A stretch of DNA of 64,000 nucleotides from Paralithodes platypus (Eukaryota > Arthropoda > Malacostraca > Decapoda > Lithodidae), in NCBI GenBank assembly GCA_032716605.1, contig CM064519.1, positions 14,385,468 to 14,449,467 of the forward strand. The letters run 5' to 3'. A program made the position numbers and the translations under genes. Shown here one piece after another: positions 40,653 to 51,187 of the stretch (its first letter is position 1; each line of letters starts with the position of its first letter). The notes below the pieces were generated by a model, which did not search any database, was not told the origin of the DNA, and saw only the letters and a program-made list of their open reading frames with translations.

Positions 40653-40981
40653 GGGGAGATATCCACTTGAAAGATTCTTTTTCTTGACTCCTATCTCCCT
40701 CATGTTTAGCCCCATTGTTTTTCTAATTTAAAGACGTTTGCCCCATTATTTTGACGATTTTAAGAACTTTCAACCTATTTCTGTCTATTTTAAGACCTTT
40801 CATGCCATTTAGGTGTCGATTTTATCCTGGCGAGCGATAGCGAGCCTGTAATTTAAGAGGAACCGGCTTTCAGCCGGGACATTTTTCTACCGAAAAATGT
40901 ACAAATTTATCTTGAAAGGGGCTCAAGGGGGTGTAATCTTAAGCTTGATGGATATCTAGGGACCAAACTATAAACCTCCCC
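40653..40981 (+). mobile_element. MITE family A copy (A18), with an empty site elsewhere in the window
   Basis: TTAA at 40649-40652 and 40982-40985. The flanks GCGACCCTTAA and TTAAGGAAATCGTACTGG join to the uninterrupted GCGACCCTTAAGGAAGCCAT of the related LINE near 12330. Confidence 0.92.
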
Positions 40982-41348
40982 TTAAGGAAATCGTACTGGA
41001 AATCTGAAAGTAGATTATGGGAAGACAAATGCCTAAGAAATTTTGAATTAAGAATAGATTACAACACTTTGGAGATGCACGATTTGACAGCAATTTATTG
41101 ATAGTTGGAGGGTCACCCTTCTTCGGGACAGGTTGAACGAGAGCAAACTTCCAGCATGAAGGAAAAATATGAAAGGAACAACAAAGATAGAAAAGTTTGC
41201 TTAGGTAGGGAGTCAGCGGGAGAGAACTGTTTTTTAGTACAACAGGAGGAGATAACTGTTTTTGAGTACAACAGGAGGAACGCCATCTGGTCCGTACGCC
41301 TTCTTAGTATTGAGCCAAGAGAGAGCACAAATTACATCCTTAGAAGAG

Positions 41349-41571
41349 TATAATAAAGATGAATGGAGATATAACACCAGTACTCTTCAATCCTTTATTG
41401 GCTAGGGTTGAGTACAGGAGCGCCGAGACGCTAGTTGGTTATGTGAGAGTCTGGTGTGAACTGCAGGACTTGCTGCCTCCACAGGCCTGGGTGCCAGAGG
41501 CGCCCGCAAGTCTAAAGTGTCTGTGGTGCCATATGGTGTTGGACAATAGTGGTGTATACATTATTATTATA
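41349..41571 (-). repeat. Gypsy 3' LTR
   Basis: Holds the polyprotein stop codon at its inner edge (TAA at 41567-41569 on the minus strand). Identical to 46764-46986. Confidence 0.92.
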
Positions 41572-44500
41572 TCTCCCCCCCCCTATTGGCGTCCGACGAG
41601 GCGATGGTGGAGTCGGGCGGTGTAGGTTGAGTGGAGGGCGGTAGACGAAGCTGTCGTAGGAAGCGGCGGTTGCGGAGTGTGGCTCGCCCCGACCCATCCA
41701 CCCGGATGGTATACTGGCGGTGTGGATGCACCTCCACTACAGTGCCAGTCTTGTTCCACCGTGTCGGGTTGTTGCCCCCCTGGTTCTGGACGGAGACCCG
41801 GTCACCGACGTGGAGTGGTGATAAAGGCCGGGCTGAAGCATTATAGTATGTGGCTAGGGCAGCGTTACGGTGAAAAAGGGCTGCCTCACGAGCTTCGGCC
41901 GAGAGAAGCCAGTGGGGGTGGAGGTGGAGAAGTGCAGGATTGCAGGGGACGTGGTCCCGTAGGGTCCTGCCGAAGAGAAGTTGAGCTGGTGACTTGTCAA
42001 TGGTCGAGAGGGGTGTGTTCCTGTATTGGAGGAGGGCGCGGGCTGCGGCGTTGTTGTCTAGAGAGCCAGTGGGGGATGTACAGTCCGCGATGATGCGGCG
42101 GGCTGCTTTAACAGCCAGCTCGGCGCGGCCATTAGACTGAGGGTAGAACGCAGAGCTGACCCGCTGTGACAAACCCCAATGTGCCAGGAATTCTTGGAAG
42201 TCCCCGGCTGTAAACTGGGGCCCACCATCGCTCGCCAGTACCCGGGGTGCTCCGTAGTGGGTGAAGAGGGTACGGCACGCCGAGATGAGGTGGTGAGCAT
42301 CACATTTACCTGGTGGCAGGTAGAAGATGTGGACATTGCTGGAGAATCGATCGACGTAGACCAGGTAGTGTTTGCCCTGGTGCTGAAAAAAATCGGCGGC
42401 TACCTGGTCGTATGGCCATTGGGGTGGGTCAGATGACATGAGTGGCTCTTTCGGCTGGGACGGGGCGTGGGCGCGGCAGTAGTGGCAGGTATCCAGGCAG
42501 TTGCGTAGGGCCTTGTCAATACCTGGCCAGTAAACACTCGCATGTGCACGGGCCTTCATGCCAGTCATACCCTGATGAGCTGAGTGAAGGGCCTCGAGAA
42601 CTCTGGACCGAAGATGATGGGGGATGACTGGTCGTTGATCCATGAGGGCTACCCCGTCGACGGAAGTGAGGCGGTCTCTAACACCCCAGAACTGTCGTAG
42701 TTGTGGGGCGGTCGCCTCTCTGGAGTCCGGGAAGCCCTCGGGGATGGTCTGAAGAAGGGAGGTATACTCGCTGTCTTGTTGGCCGGCAGATTTAAGGTCA
42801 GACCATGATACAACTGGGTCAGGTATGGCGGCGAGCATGGTGAGGGAGGCCAAGGCAACTGAGTGGATATCGAGCTCGCTGGCGGCCGCACTATGCACAT
42901 CATGGGCGTCCGCGGAGGGCCTGGTCGGGTAGCGGGAGACAGCGTCAGGGCCGCGGTGCCATTTGCCAGGCGTATGTTGAATGGTGAACTGGTATCGTAG
43001 GGTACGTTCCTTAATCTTGAACAGGCGAGGGTTTGGTATGTTGTCCAGGGACCGGTCGTTAAGGATGTGCAGTAGAGGTCTGTGGTCCACGACGACGACG
43101 AGGTCAGGGCAGCCCAGGACAAACATTCTGCATCTGTCAAGGGCGTCAGCCACTGCTAAAGCCTCGCCTTCGACGGGTGCGTAGTGGGACTCCGCAGGTG
43201 TGGTAAAACGGGAGCCGGCGAAGACAAGTTTCCAACCGACCTTGCAACAGGTGGGGGCAGATGCGGTGGGGCAGGAACAATGTTGTTGGAGTAGGAGGAA
43301 GCCAAGGCCGGTTTTGCTCCAGTCTGTGGCGAGGCACGTGGGTCTGCCGATCTCGAAGGAGCAGACCCCTTCCTCAACCAGGTGTGTGATGTGGTCCTTA
43401 GATGTGGCAAAGGTACAGTCGAGTGCCTCATCCCAGTGGAAGGGGGTTTTGGACTGCACAAGTTCCCGGAAGGGCGCCATTTCCGGTTTGATGCTGAAGG
43501 CCCAGGCGACCTGTTCAACGAGACCAAACCACGACCGGGCTCCTGTGATGTCTGTGGGCGTGGGAAAGTCACGGATGGCCTTAATCATGGACGTGCATGG
43601 CTTCATTCCAGTGTCTGTGATGGTGAGTCCGGCGAAGTCAACTGAAGGGGCGGCGAAGGTAAACTTGTCAGGGTTGAAAGTGACACCGTTGGTTGCACAG
43701 AGGGCCAGGTAATCAAAAGTGTGCCAAAATGCCTCCTCGACTGAAGAGTCCCACAAAAGGGAGTCGTCGACACACTTCACCTTACGAGGGACAGCCTGTA
43801 TGATTGCGTCGAAGCGTCGGGTATAGGCGTCGCCAGCTGCCAAGTAACCTTGAGGGGCCCTGATATACCTGTAACGGCCAAATTCCGTGATAAAAGTCGT
43901 AGCCTCCCTGCTGGATTCGTCGAGTAAAACAGCATGGTATCCATTCCAGGCGTCTAGGACCGTCTTACGAGTGCCTGCAGGGATGGATTGGGCCAAGTTG
44001 AATGGGCTCGGGGTGTGATGTGTCTCCCGAAGGCAGGCGTGGTTGAGTGCCTGCAGGTCAACTGTACGGCGGGGTTGTCCAGTTTTCTTGGCGACCACCA
44101 CCATCCTAGAACACCAGGTAGTAGGGGTACCGATGGGGACAGGCTCAATAATGCCCAGTGCGACGTCCCTGTCGAGATCTGCTTTGACCTGGGCCTTCCA
44201 ATGATGTGGTATAGGGGCAGGGGTGTGCACGGCCAGTGGAGATGCGCCAGGCTTGATGTGGATGTGCATGGGAGGGCCAGACATCGTGGGGAGTGGGCCG
44301 CTGGTGGTGTTAAATGCAGAAGATGCAAACTGTGACAAGAACCAGTCACGAAGGTCAGACAGGTGCAGGTCGTTAGGTGGGAAGGGGAGGGAAGTGGGCC
44401 GGTGTGGTGGAGGGGTCCTGGTCAAGGTGGGTGGTGGTTGGGCTGTGTGGGCGGCCATGCAGGGGGTAGGTGTGGGGAAGTCGGGAGGGATGATATGTAG

Positions 44501-46732
44501 TGCCCTACAAGCTGACATGCTAATAAATAACGGTGACTGTGCCTGAATAATAAAAATATCATCATCAGTACTGTAGGGGGTGCCGGCAACGTCGGTGGCG
44601 GTAATGGTAGTCGGCATATAACCCAGGACCTGGAGAGTGTGACCCCCCGCGGCCGTGATCCGTTGGTGAGTAGGCTGTAGGTGGTGGCGTTGGAGGCCCA
44701 GTGCCCGTAGTAATTGCAAACCAGCCACAGATACTTGGGCGCCCGTGTCAGGGTGGGCCGTGACGCTGGTGGGGTGAGAGTGGGGCGACATGGCAGTAGA
44801 AATGGTAATGGGCAAGGAGGGGAGCCGTGCGGGTGGTGGTTTGTTAACAGCCTGTTTGATAGTACCAATGATAACAGCCGCGGATGAAGGTGAGGGCGTG
44901 GAGTGACAAACTGTGGAGTAATGGTTGAGTTTGTTGCACGACGGGCAGGTCTTGCCCCAAGCAGGGCATTTGGATGGGCGTTCGGCTCGAGAGTGTGTGG
45001 ATAGGCCGCACCCACTGCACTGGGAAGAGGTGGATTTACAAACCTTGGCAAAGTGGTTAGGTTTATTACACGCCGTGCAGGTCTTGCCCCATGCAGGACA
45101 CTTCGAAGATCGTTGGGCTTGTGAATGTGAAGATAGGCCACACCCGGAGCAACGTGTGGGAGATGAAGTGGGGCTGACGTGGGGAGGTGGTGGGGCGGGC
45201 GACGGGGGCTGAGTGGGGTGGGCGGCGGGCTGGATAGGGGCGGGGCGTGGGTAAGTACTCTTGAGACGCTGGTATGGTGATTTCACAGCATGTACCCCCG
45301 GTTGCATTGCCGTCTGATCGAGTGCCGCAGATTCGAACCCCACACAGTAGTTGATAACATCTTGTAAGGTAGGTAGGGTGCGGTCTTTAGTTAAAACATC
45401 TTGCTGAAGGGACGAATCACTAATCCCGATAGTCACTTGGTCCCGTATGTGTTCGTCAGAGACATCAGTGTGGCAACAGGGGCAGGTAAAGCCACAGTCC
45501 AAAGTGGCCTCCGTAATACGTGTGACGTAGTCCCGGATCTGTTCAGTAGGTTGTTGGAGAAGAGACCGGAAGTGGTGGCGAGCGGCTGCGCGGTTCCGTT
45601 GTCGGTGGACGAGTTGTGTGATGAGAGTTGCTAGGTCGATTTCTGGCAATGAGGAGAACGCCTGATTGTGAGCAAATATGGCGCTCTGAAGGGCAGGGTC
45701 GCACGTCTGGTAGAGCTCGATGGTAGCCTCGTGAGGTGGTAGAAGGACGAGCCGCTTGTAGACCTCCCAATCAGCCCAGAATTTGCGTAGGGCGTGTCCC
45801 GGCATATGTAAAGCGGCCTGGGGCCGCGTAGGGGCAGCCCGGCGGGGCGGGGCGGGGCGTGGCTGGGCTGGGTAGGAAGGGACTTGAGGTGGTGGTGGTA
45901 TGATGACGTCATGCGCAGAAGGGGCTGCGCCGTGAGGGTTGGTGCCAGCCGTACGATAGCCAGGGGGGGCATAATGGCCGCCGTAATACCGACCGTCGCT
46001 ACCGACACCAGTGTGGGCCTGGCCGTCAGTTGGGGAGGGTGTGGGATATTCGCTCTTGAGAGGGTGGGTAAGGGGATTAGTCATGTTCATATGTAATAAA
46101 GACATGTGGGGAATAACTGGCATATGGTGGGGCACTGAGACATGGGTAACTGGCATATGGTGGGGCACTGAGACATGGGTAGCTGGCATATGGTGGGGCA
46201 CTGAGACATGGGTAGCTGGCATATGGTGGGGCACTGAGACATGGGTAACTGGCATATGGTGGGGCACTGAGACATGGGGAGATGTATGAGGTGTGGGTGT
46301 CTGTGTAGAGGGATGAATAAGTGTATCACTGGTGGGGCGTGAGGCAAAGGATGGGTCAGCCTGGTGGGTAACATTACTGGCCTGGGGCTGATGTTGTAGA
46401 GGCTGGTGGGGCTGGAGATCCTGGCGGGGCGGTGGTGGAGCTGTCGCGGGGCGATGTTGTAGATCCTGGCGGGGCGGTGGTGGAGCTGTCGCGGGGCGAT
46501 GTTGTAGTTGTAGATTCTGCTGGTCCTGGTGATGCTGTAGAAAGGTGGCGATACTCGATTGGAGGGCGTCGATCCTTTCATTCAAGTAGATGATGGATGG
46601 GTATGGAGACAGGGCATCGGGCAATGAAGGCTCGACCGGTTGGGAGGTAGATGTAGCCGGGTAGGGACCGCATGGCGGCAAGCCGGCTTCCACAGCAGCT
46701 GCAGCCTCAGCTAGGTAGTGCAGGTTCTCCAT
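41567..46732 (-). CDS. Gypsy gag-pol polyprotein (1721 aa, single ORF)
   Basis: One continuous frame. Gag: a Pro/His/Gln-rich N-terminus with five 11-residue repeats (HVSVPHHMPVT-type, near residues 155-215), a capsid-like region, then two tandem copies of a Cys/His block, each ending in a CX2CX4HX4C zinc knuckle (CTACNKPNHFAKVC, CPSCNKLNHYSTVC, residues about 525-607). Protease: HPDTGAQVSVAG near 659. Reverse transcriptase about 860-1060 with KKTGQPRRTVDLQ and catalytic CVDDSLLW near 988, Cys in place of Tyr. RNase H starts near 1137 (CLATDWSKTGLG). Integrase: H/C zinc finger near 1385-1420 (CLDTCHYC), then the D, D, E residues in AADFF, LASDGGPQF and SNGRAELA. A chromodomain was not seen. 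Gag and Pol are fused without a frameshift. Lineage resembles elements annotated K02A2.6-like (from memory). Confidence 0.93.
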   Translation of the reverse strand: MENLHYLAEAAAAVEAGLPPCGPYPATSTSQPVEPSLPDALSPYPSIIYLNERIDALQSSIATFLQHHQDQQNLQLQHRPATAPPPPRQDLQHRPATAPPPPRQDLQPHQPLQHQPQASNVTHQADPSFASRPTSDTLIHPSTQTPTPHTSPHVSVPHHMPVTHVSVPHHMPATHVSVPHHMPATHVSVPHHMPVTHVSVPHHMPVIPHMSLLHMNMTNPLTHPLKSEYPTPSPTDGQAHTGVGSDGRYYGGHYAPPGYRTAGTNPHGAAPSAHDVIIPPPPQVPSYPAQPRPAPPRRAAPTRPQAALHMPGHALRKFWADWEVYKRLVLLPPHEATIELYQTCDPALQSAIFAHNQAFSSLPEIDLATLITQLVHRQRNRAAARHHFRSLLQQPTEQIRDYVTRITEATLDCGFTCPCCHTDVSDEHIRDQVTIGISDSSLQQDVLTKDRTLPTLQDVINYCVGFESAALDQTAMQPGVHAVKSPYQRLKSTYPRPAPIQPAAHPTQPPSPAPPPPHVSPTSSPTRCSGCGLSSHSQAQRSSKCPAWGKTCTACNKPNHFAKVCKSTSSQCSGCGLSTHSRAERPSKCPAWGKTCPSCNKLNHYSTVCHSTPSPSSAAVIIGTIKQAVNKPPPARLPSLPITISTAMSPHSHPTSVTAHPDTGAQVSVAGLQLLRALGLQRHHLQPTHQRITAAGGHTLQVLGYMPTTITATDVAGTPYSTDDDIFIIQAQSPLFISMSACRALHIIPPDFPTPTPCMAAHTAQPPPTLTRTPPPHRPTSLPFPPNDLHLSDLRDWFLSQFASSAFNTTSGPLPTMSGPPMHIHIKPGASPLAVHTPAPIPHHWKAQVKADLDRDVALGIIEPVPIGTPTTWCSRMVVVAKKTGQPRRTVDLQALNHACLRETHHTPSPFNLAQSIPAGTRKTVLDAWNGYHAVLLDESSREATTFITEFGRYRYIRAPQGYLAAGDAYTRRFDAIIQAVPRKVKCVDDSLLWDSSVEEAFWHTFDYLALCATNGVTFNPDKFTFAAPSVDFAGLTITDTGMKPCTSMIKAIRDFPTPTDITGARSWFGLVEQVAWAFSIKPEMAPFRELVQSKTPFHWDEALDCTFATSKDHITHLVEEGVCSFEIGRPTCLATDWSKTGLGFLLLQQHCSCPTASAPTCCKVGWKLVFAGSRFTTPAESHYAPVEGEALAVADALDRCRMFVLGCPDLVVVVDHRPLLHILNDRSLDNIPNPRLFKIKERTLRYQFTIQHTPGKWHRGPDAVSRYPTRPSADAHDVHSAAASELDIHSVALASLTMLAAIPDPVVSWSDLKSAGQQDSEYTSLLQTIPEGFPDSREATAPQLRQFWGVRDRLTSVDGVALMDQRPVIPHHLRSRVLEALHSAHQGMTGMKARAHASVYWPGIDKALRNCLDTCHYCRAHAPSQPKEPLMSSDPPQWPYDQVAADFFQHQGKHYLVYVDRFSSNVHIFYLPPGKCDAHHLISACRTLFTHYGAPRVLASDGGPQFTAGDFQEFLAHWGLSQRVSSAFYPQSNGRAELAVKAARRIIADCTSPTGSLDNNAAARALLQYRNTPLSTIDKSPAQLLFGRTLRDHVPCNPALLHLHPHWLLSAEAREAALFHRNAALATYYNASARPLSPLHVGDRVSVQNQGGNNPTRWNKTGTVVEVHPHRQYTIRVDGSGRATLRNRRFLRQLRLPPSTQPTPPDSTIASSDANRGGEI
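41572..41584 (-). promoter_or_regulatory. Gypsy polypurine tract
   Basis: AGGGGGGGGAGA on the minus strand, abutting the 3' LTR. Confidence 0.8.
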
Positions 46733-46745
46733 GTAGGTTCAGATA

Positions 46746-46763
46746 CTGATATACACTGCGCCA
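46746..46763 (-). promoter_or_regulatory. Gypsy primer-binding site
   Basis: Immediately inside the 5' LTR on the minus strand: TGGCGCAGTGTATATCAG. The leading TGG pairs with a tRNA CCA end; which tRNA is unknown. Confidence 0.7.
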
Positions 46764-46986
46764 TATAATAAAGATGAATGGAGATATAACACCAGTACTC
46801 TTCAATCCTTTATTGGCTAGGGTTGAGTACAGGAGCGCCGAGACGCTAGTTGGTTATGTGAGAGTCTGGTGTGAACTGCAGGACTTGCTGCCTCCACAGG
46901 CCTGGGTGCCAGAGGCGCCCGCAAGTCTAAAGTGTCTGTGGTGCCATATGGTGTTGGACAATAGTGGTGTATACATTATTATTATA
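46764..46986 (-). repeat. Gypsy 5' LTR
   Basis: Offset 5415 bp from the other LTR with no difference seen. Confidence 0.92.
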
Positions 46987-47235
46987 AAGAGATTAAGATA
47001 TTAGGTATAAACAAGAGAGAGGGGAATGGAGAGGGAGGTACAGCACTGGAATCATCCAAGGTAGAGTTTTTAGCGAAAGTTCAGAAGTGTCGGAGGAAGA
47101 AGTGACGGTGGTGCCATCGACGAAGAAAAATAGATGGAAAAATTAGGAAGCAAAATTATTGGTGAAGTTTCTGTCTAGATGCTAGAAAGCCTGGAAAGAG
47201 CTAGAGTTAGAAAGTTTTAATTCATATATTATTAA

Positions 47236-47743
47236 GGGGAGATGGGTCGCTTTTGTAGACCCCCTTCTCCCTCATGTTTAGCCTCATATGTTTTGAGATT
47301 ATAATACGTTCGCCCTCTTAGTTTGGCAATTATAAGACCTTTCACCCAATTTTGTTGTCAATTTTGGGACGTTTTTTGCCATTCAGGTGTCGATTTTTTT
47401 ACTGACGAGCGATAGCGAGCCTGTAATCTTAGTAAAAACCGGCCATCAGCCTCGACATTTTCCTACCGAAAAAATGTACAAATATATCTTGAAAGGGGGG
47501 TCGAGGAGCTGATATCTTGAAAGGGGGGTCGAGGAGCTGATATCTTGAAAGGGGGTCGAGGAGCTGATATCTTGAAAGGGGGGTCGAGGAGCTGATATCT
47601 TGAAAGGGGGGTCGAGGAGCTGATATCTTGAAAGGGGGGTCGAGGAGCTGATATTTTAAGATTGATGGAGGTCTAGGGAGGAACCTAAGAAACAAAATAC
47701 ATATATATATATAAAAAACGGTCAAAATATAAACCCTATCCCC
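47236..47743 (+). mobile_element. MITE family A copy (A19) with internal 29-bp expansion
   Basis: TTAA at 47232-47235 and 47744-47747. The segment ATCTTGAAAGGGGGGTCGAG plus GAGCTGAT is repeated about 6 times at 47485-47655. Confidence 0.87.
47485..47655. repeat. 29-bp tandem repeat inside MITE A19
   Basis: Six near-identical units that expand the conserved A-family block AAATTTATCTTGAAAGGGGG. Confidence 0.93.
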
Positions 47744-47761
47744 TTAAAACAGTCTTTGGCA

Positions 47762-47888
47762 AATTGGAATATATATATACAGTATATATATACAGTACAT
47801 ACATACAAGGATAGTTTATATGTATTGGAATATATATATACAGTATATATATACAGTACATACATACAAGGATAGTTTATATGTATTT
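47762..47888. repeat. Tandem duplication, ~60 bp, 2 copies
   Basis: TTGGAATATATATATACAGT through AGGATAGTTTATATGTATT occurs twice in a row. Confidence 0.92.
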
Positions 47889-48265
47889 TGAATACGTAAT
47901 ATTATACTGCCAAATTTCATCTTAGATTTATGACGACGGAGTAAAGTAAATATTTCTTTAAACCAGGAAATTGTGAATAAGGATGTTGCTTTTTGTATGA
48001 TAAAGTCAGTTCTCTCTCTCTCTCTCTCTCTCTGGGTGACCTTGGCCTGGTTCAAATTGCTGAAAAATAATGCCATAAAATGCAATCACGTGCAATCCCT
48101 CTTCACGGTGGAGTTGCCAAGCAGGGATTAACACACTATGGGCATAAATACCCGACTCCCGCAGCCCATAGCCACACAACAACACCAACACCACCAACAC
48201 CCATTGGTAAGAGAACACAAGCTTCGAATTATCCCCTTTTTACTAACACAAATCCTTCCTTACGG

Positions 48266-48661
48266 GGAGATGGTTAACTTTTTGGTCGATTTTTTCATGT
48301 ATTTATTATTTTTCTAGTTTCCTCGCTATACCTCCATCAAGCTTAAAAAGAAGCCCCCTAGACCCCGCTTCAAGATAAATTTGTACATTTTTCGATAGAA
48401 AAATTTCCCGGCCGAAAGCCGGTTCCTCATAAATGACAGGCTCGCTTTCGCTCGCCAGGAAAAAAATCTACACCTAAATGGCACGAAAGGTCTTAAAATT
48501 GACAACGAAATGGGACAAAAGGTGTTAAAATCGCCAAAGTAATGGGCCAAACGTCTTATAATCTCAAAACAAATGGGGCTAAACACGAGGGAGAAAAGGG
48601 TCCAGAAAAACGATCGACCCACGGCACTGTGAATATATGTGAATATATCTCTCATCTCCCC
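48266..48661 (-). mobile_element. MITE family A copy (A20)
   Basis: Right TTAA at 48662-48665; core GGCTCGCTTTCGCTCGCC; carries a small insertion near its right end. Confidence 0.78.
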
Positions 48662-48665
48662 TTAA

Positions 48666-48975
48666 TTAACCCTTTTTAACCACCCCAGATCCTTCTTAAG
48701 CTGCACAAAATGGTCTAAATAGAGCTAACGTAAATACCAGACTCCTGCAGCCCATAGACACACAAATACACCACCCATTGGTAAGAGAACACATTAGGGC
48801 CTCCAGCAATTAACAGGCTTCGAACTATCTTGATTAATCCCTTTTTACTACGCCAAATCCTTCTTAAGCTGCACATAATCGTCTAAATAGAGCTAGCATA
48901 GATACCAGACTCCTGCAGCCCATAGTCACACCAAAACACCACCCATTGGTTGGAGAAATCATTGTACAGACATAG
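48666..48975. repeat. Family C-related pieces in tandem
   Basis: CAGATCCTTCTTAAGCTGCA and ACCAGACTCCTGCAGCCCAT occur in two copies about 190 bp apart; a third, diverged start is at 48125-48205. Confidence 0.65.
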
Positions 48976-48999
48976 AGTGGGAAAACATCCGTAAAATTA

Positions 49000-49110
49000 A
49001 CAGTAGAAGACCGTAGACTATACTATATCAATTAACAGTAGAAGACCGTAGACTATACTATTATAAATTAACAGTAGAAGACCGTAGACTATACTATTAT
49101 AAATTAAAAC
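49000..49110. repeat. 37-bp tandem repeat, 3 copies
   Basis: AATTAACAGTAGAAGACCGT plus AGACTATACTAT three times. Confidence 0.92.
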
Positions 49111-49377
49111 TTAATTGTATCAAAAATGGTTCTAAATAGGTGATATACTCGTTTGTATTATATTGAATGCATAAACCGAAGATTATTGTATATGTGTACC
49201 AATTTTGTTAAAATTCAGCTTGCAAATATTTACAGCATACCAAGATCGAAAACATTATTGATTGTTCAAGTTTCTTACTTGTATTTGACTTGAAGCATAC
49301 GATATTTAGACCGTTGATGCCTACTAGAAGTAATGGTCAGCTAGGTTTGTGAACGCTAATATTACTGCATTTAGTTG

Positions 49378-49545
49378 TTGTTGTAGTTTCTCAAATTATC
49401 TGGCCGAACAGTCCCGAGTCCGGTTGACCCAAGCCGGTCCAGATGCTCGGGTGAGATGCGACCTGTCTCTGAGAGGACAGCGGGGTAAGGTATCATCAGC
49501 CCACGGGCTTGCTACCCAATTGAGCCATCTCACCAGCACTTAGAA
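49378..49545 (-). mobile_element. SINE with tRNA-like sequence and (TTG)n head
   Basis: On the minus strand TGGCTCAATTGGGTAGCAAG is A-box-like. The TTGTTG..CTGGCCGAACAG start is shared with 54648-54700. Confidence 0.55.
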
Positions 49546-49759
49546 GGAATAGTAGGACAGACAGAAACGGCTAAAGTTGGATAGAGAATGCCAAACATCA
49601 CTCTGGATAGGACCAGCCCTCACCCATTTCGTTGGTAATGGTGTTATTAGTCTTGTGACCATAACAACAACGGAAGTTTGTGTTTACAGTGTAGATGTAG
49701 GGTGTTGGGGCAATGTTGTTTGGGGGCTGGGGTAGTACACGATTATGATTGCACATATT

Positions 49760-50060
49760 TTTTTTATTTATTTATATTTATGTATATATGTATTAATTAT
49801 ATGTATTTATTTATATGTATTTATATGTATTTATATGTATTAATTATATGTATTTATTTATATGTATTTATATGTATTTATATGTATTAATTATATGTAT
49901 TTATTTATATGTATTTATATGTATTTATATGTATTAATTATATGTATTTATTTATATGTATTTATTTATATGTATTTATATGTATTAATTATATGTATTT
50001 ATTTATATGTATTTATATGTATTTATATGTATTAATTATATGTATTTATTTTGTGTTTAT
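49760..50060. repeat. Higher-order TATGTATTTA repeat
   Basis: TATGTATT/TAATTATA sub-units arranged in a ~62-bp higher-order period, about 4 copies. Confidence 0.9.
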
Positions 50061-50213
50061 CTATATATTTAGTTATGTATTTGCTTATTTATATTGTTAT
50101 TATTATGATGTTATAAGTTGCATTGCCTTGATCCTACTTCCATACAGGCAATGTTATTTTGGGACTGGGGCAATGCACGATTTTTGTCATTTTTATATAT
50201 TTGTTTTTATTAA

Positions 50214-50545
50214 CGGGAAATGGGTCGTTTTTCTGGTCCCCCTTCTTCCTCATGTTTATCCCCATTAGTTTGGCGAATTTAAGACCTTTAATCCCATTTC
50301 GTTGTCAATTTTAAGACCTATCGAGCCATTTAGATGTCAATATTTTTCCTGGCGAACGATAGTGAGCCTGTAATTTGGGAAGAACCGGCCTTTGGCCAGG
50401 AAATTATTCTATCGAAAAATATACAAATTTATCTGGAAGGGGGATCTATTGGATGTTCTTTTAAGCCTGATGGAGGTCTATGGAGGAAACTAGAAAATAT
50501 AATAAAAATATACATAAATGAGCAAATAAATACGCCCATCCCGCC
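50214..50545 (+). mobile_element. MITE family A copy (A21)
   Basis: TTAA at 50210-50213 and 50546-50549. Confidence 0.82.
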
Positions 50546-50737
50546 TTAAAGGGACTCCGTATATGGCCAGAGAGTCAATAGTCTTTCCTTTGACAACCTG
50601 GTCCTCAATACTCAATGTTTTTTAATAAAATGGGAGTCTGCAGAGAGCCGACAAGCCCACACTCGGCAGATCTCCCTCATACCCAACCCATCTCATTACG
50701 TCACCTTATCTCACTCTGACCGTCATAGTCTATATTT

Positions 50738-51187
50738 ATTTTTTTCTATGTGGATGAGGGAGACAAAAGGCAAAACTGCCTGTGACGAGTGCCTCCCTCA
50801 GAGTTGAAAGAGTGACAGGGCCAAAATCAAGGAACAGTCGAGCCAAAATGCCTGGATACACGGACTTTGAAGCTATTTAAGTCATAGGATGAGGGAAAGA
50901 TAGATTCAGGGAGAGAGTTCCAGAGCTCAACTGTTGAATAGAAGAAGATTGGGAGTATCGTTTCACTTTTGAGTTGGAGAGTTGCACAGAGTAGGGGTGG
51001 GATTGTGTTGCAAGACGGGTACTACGTACCCTACGTAGAGGAGGTGGTATACACTGAGACAGCTCTGAGGAACATTGATTATTGTAGTAGCGATAAAATA
51101 GCGATAGACATGCTACATTGCGGCGAAGAGACAGAGATTGCAGAGAGTCGGTGAGTGGACGGGAGTTAATGATACGAAATGCCGACA
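50738..51187 (-). mobile_element. LINE 3' end, third copy of the 11017 family
   Basis: T-rich tail at 50730-50742; minus-strand translation includes SAFRIINSRPLTDSLQSLSL, matching 11440-11530. Truncated 5' at about 51187. Confidence 0.8.

Larger units (their letters stand above)
41349..46986 (-). mobile_element. Full-length Ty3/Gypsy LTR retrotransposon, 5638 bp
   Basis: Two 223-bp LTRs, identical as far as I can compare by eye, flank one uninterrupted gag-pol ORF on the minus strand. A 5-bp target duplication AAGAG lies at 41344-41348 and 46987-46991. LTR ends are TATAATAA and TTATTATA instead of TG..CA. Identical LTRs and an intact ORF suggest recent insertion. Confidence 0.93.
40569..47215 (-). 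mobile_element. LINE copy (11017 family) split by a MITE and a Gypsy element
   Basis: Minus-strand LINE pieces at 40569-40652, 40986-41348 and 46992-47215 align in order with the RT region at 12260-12520 and its upstream part. Insertions: MITE A18 at TTAA and the Gypsy element at AAGAG. Confidence 0.8.

Noticed and set aside
41631..46289. Many plus-strand ORFs of 60-170 aa
   Set aside because: Shadows of the minus-strand Gypsy polyprotein in GC-rich sequence.
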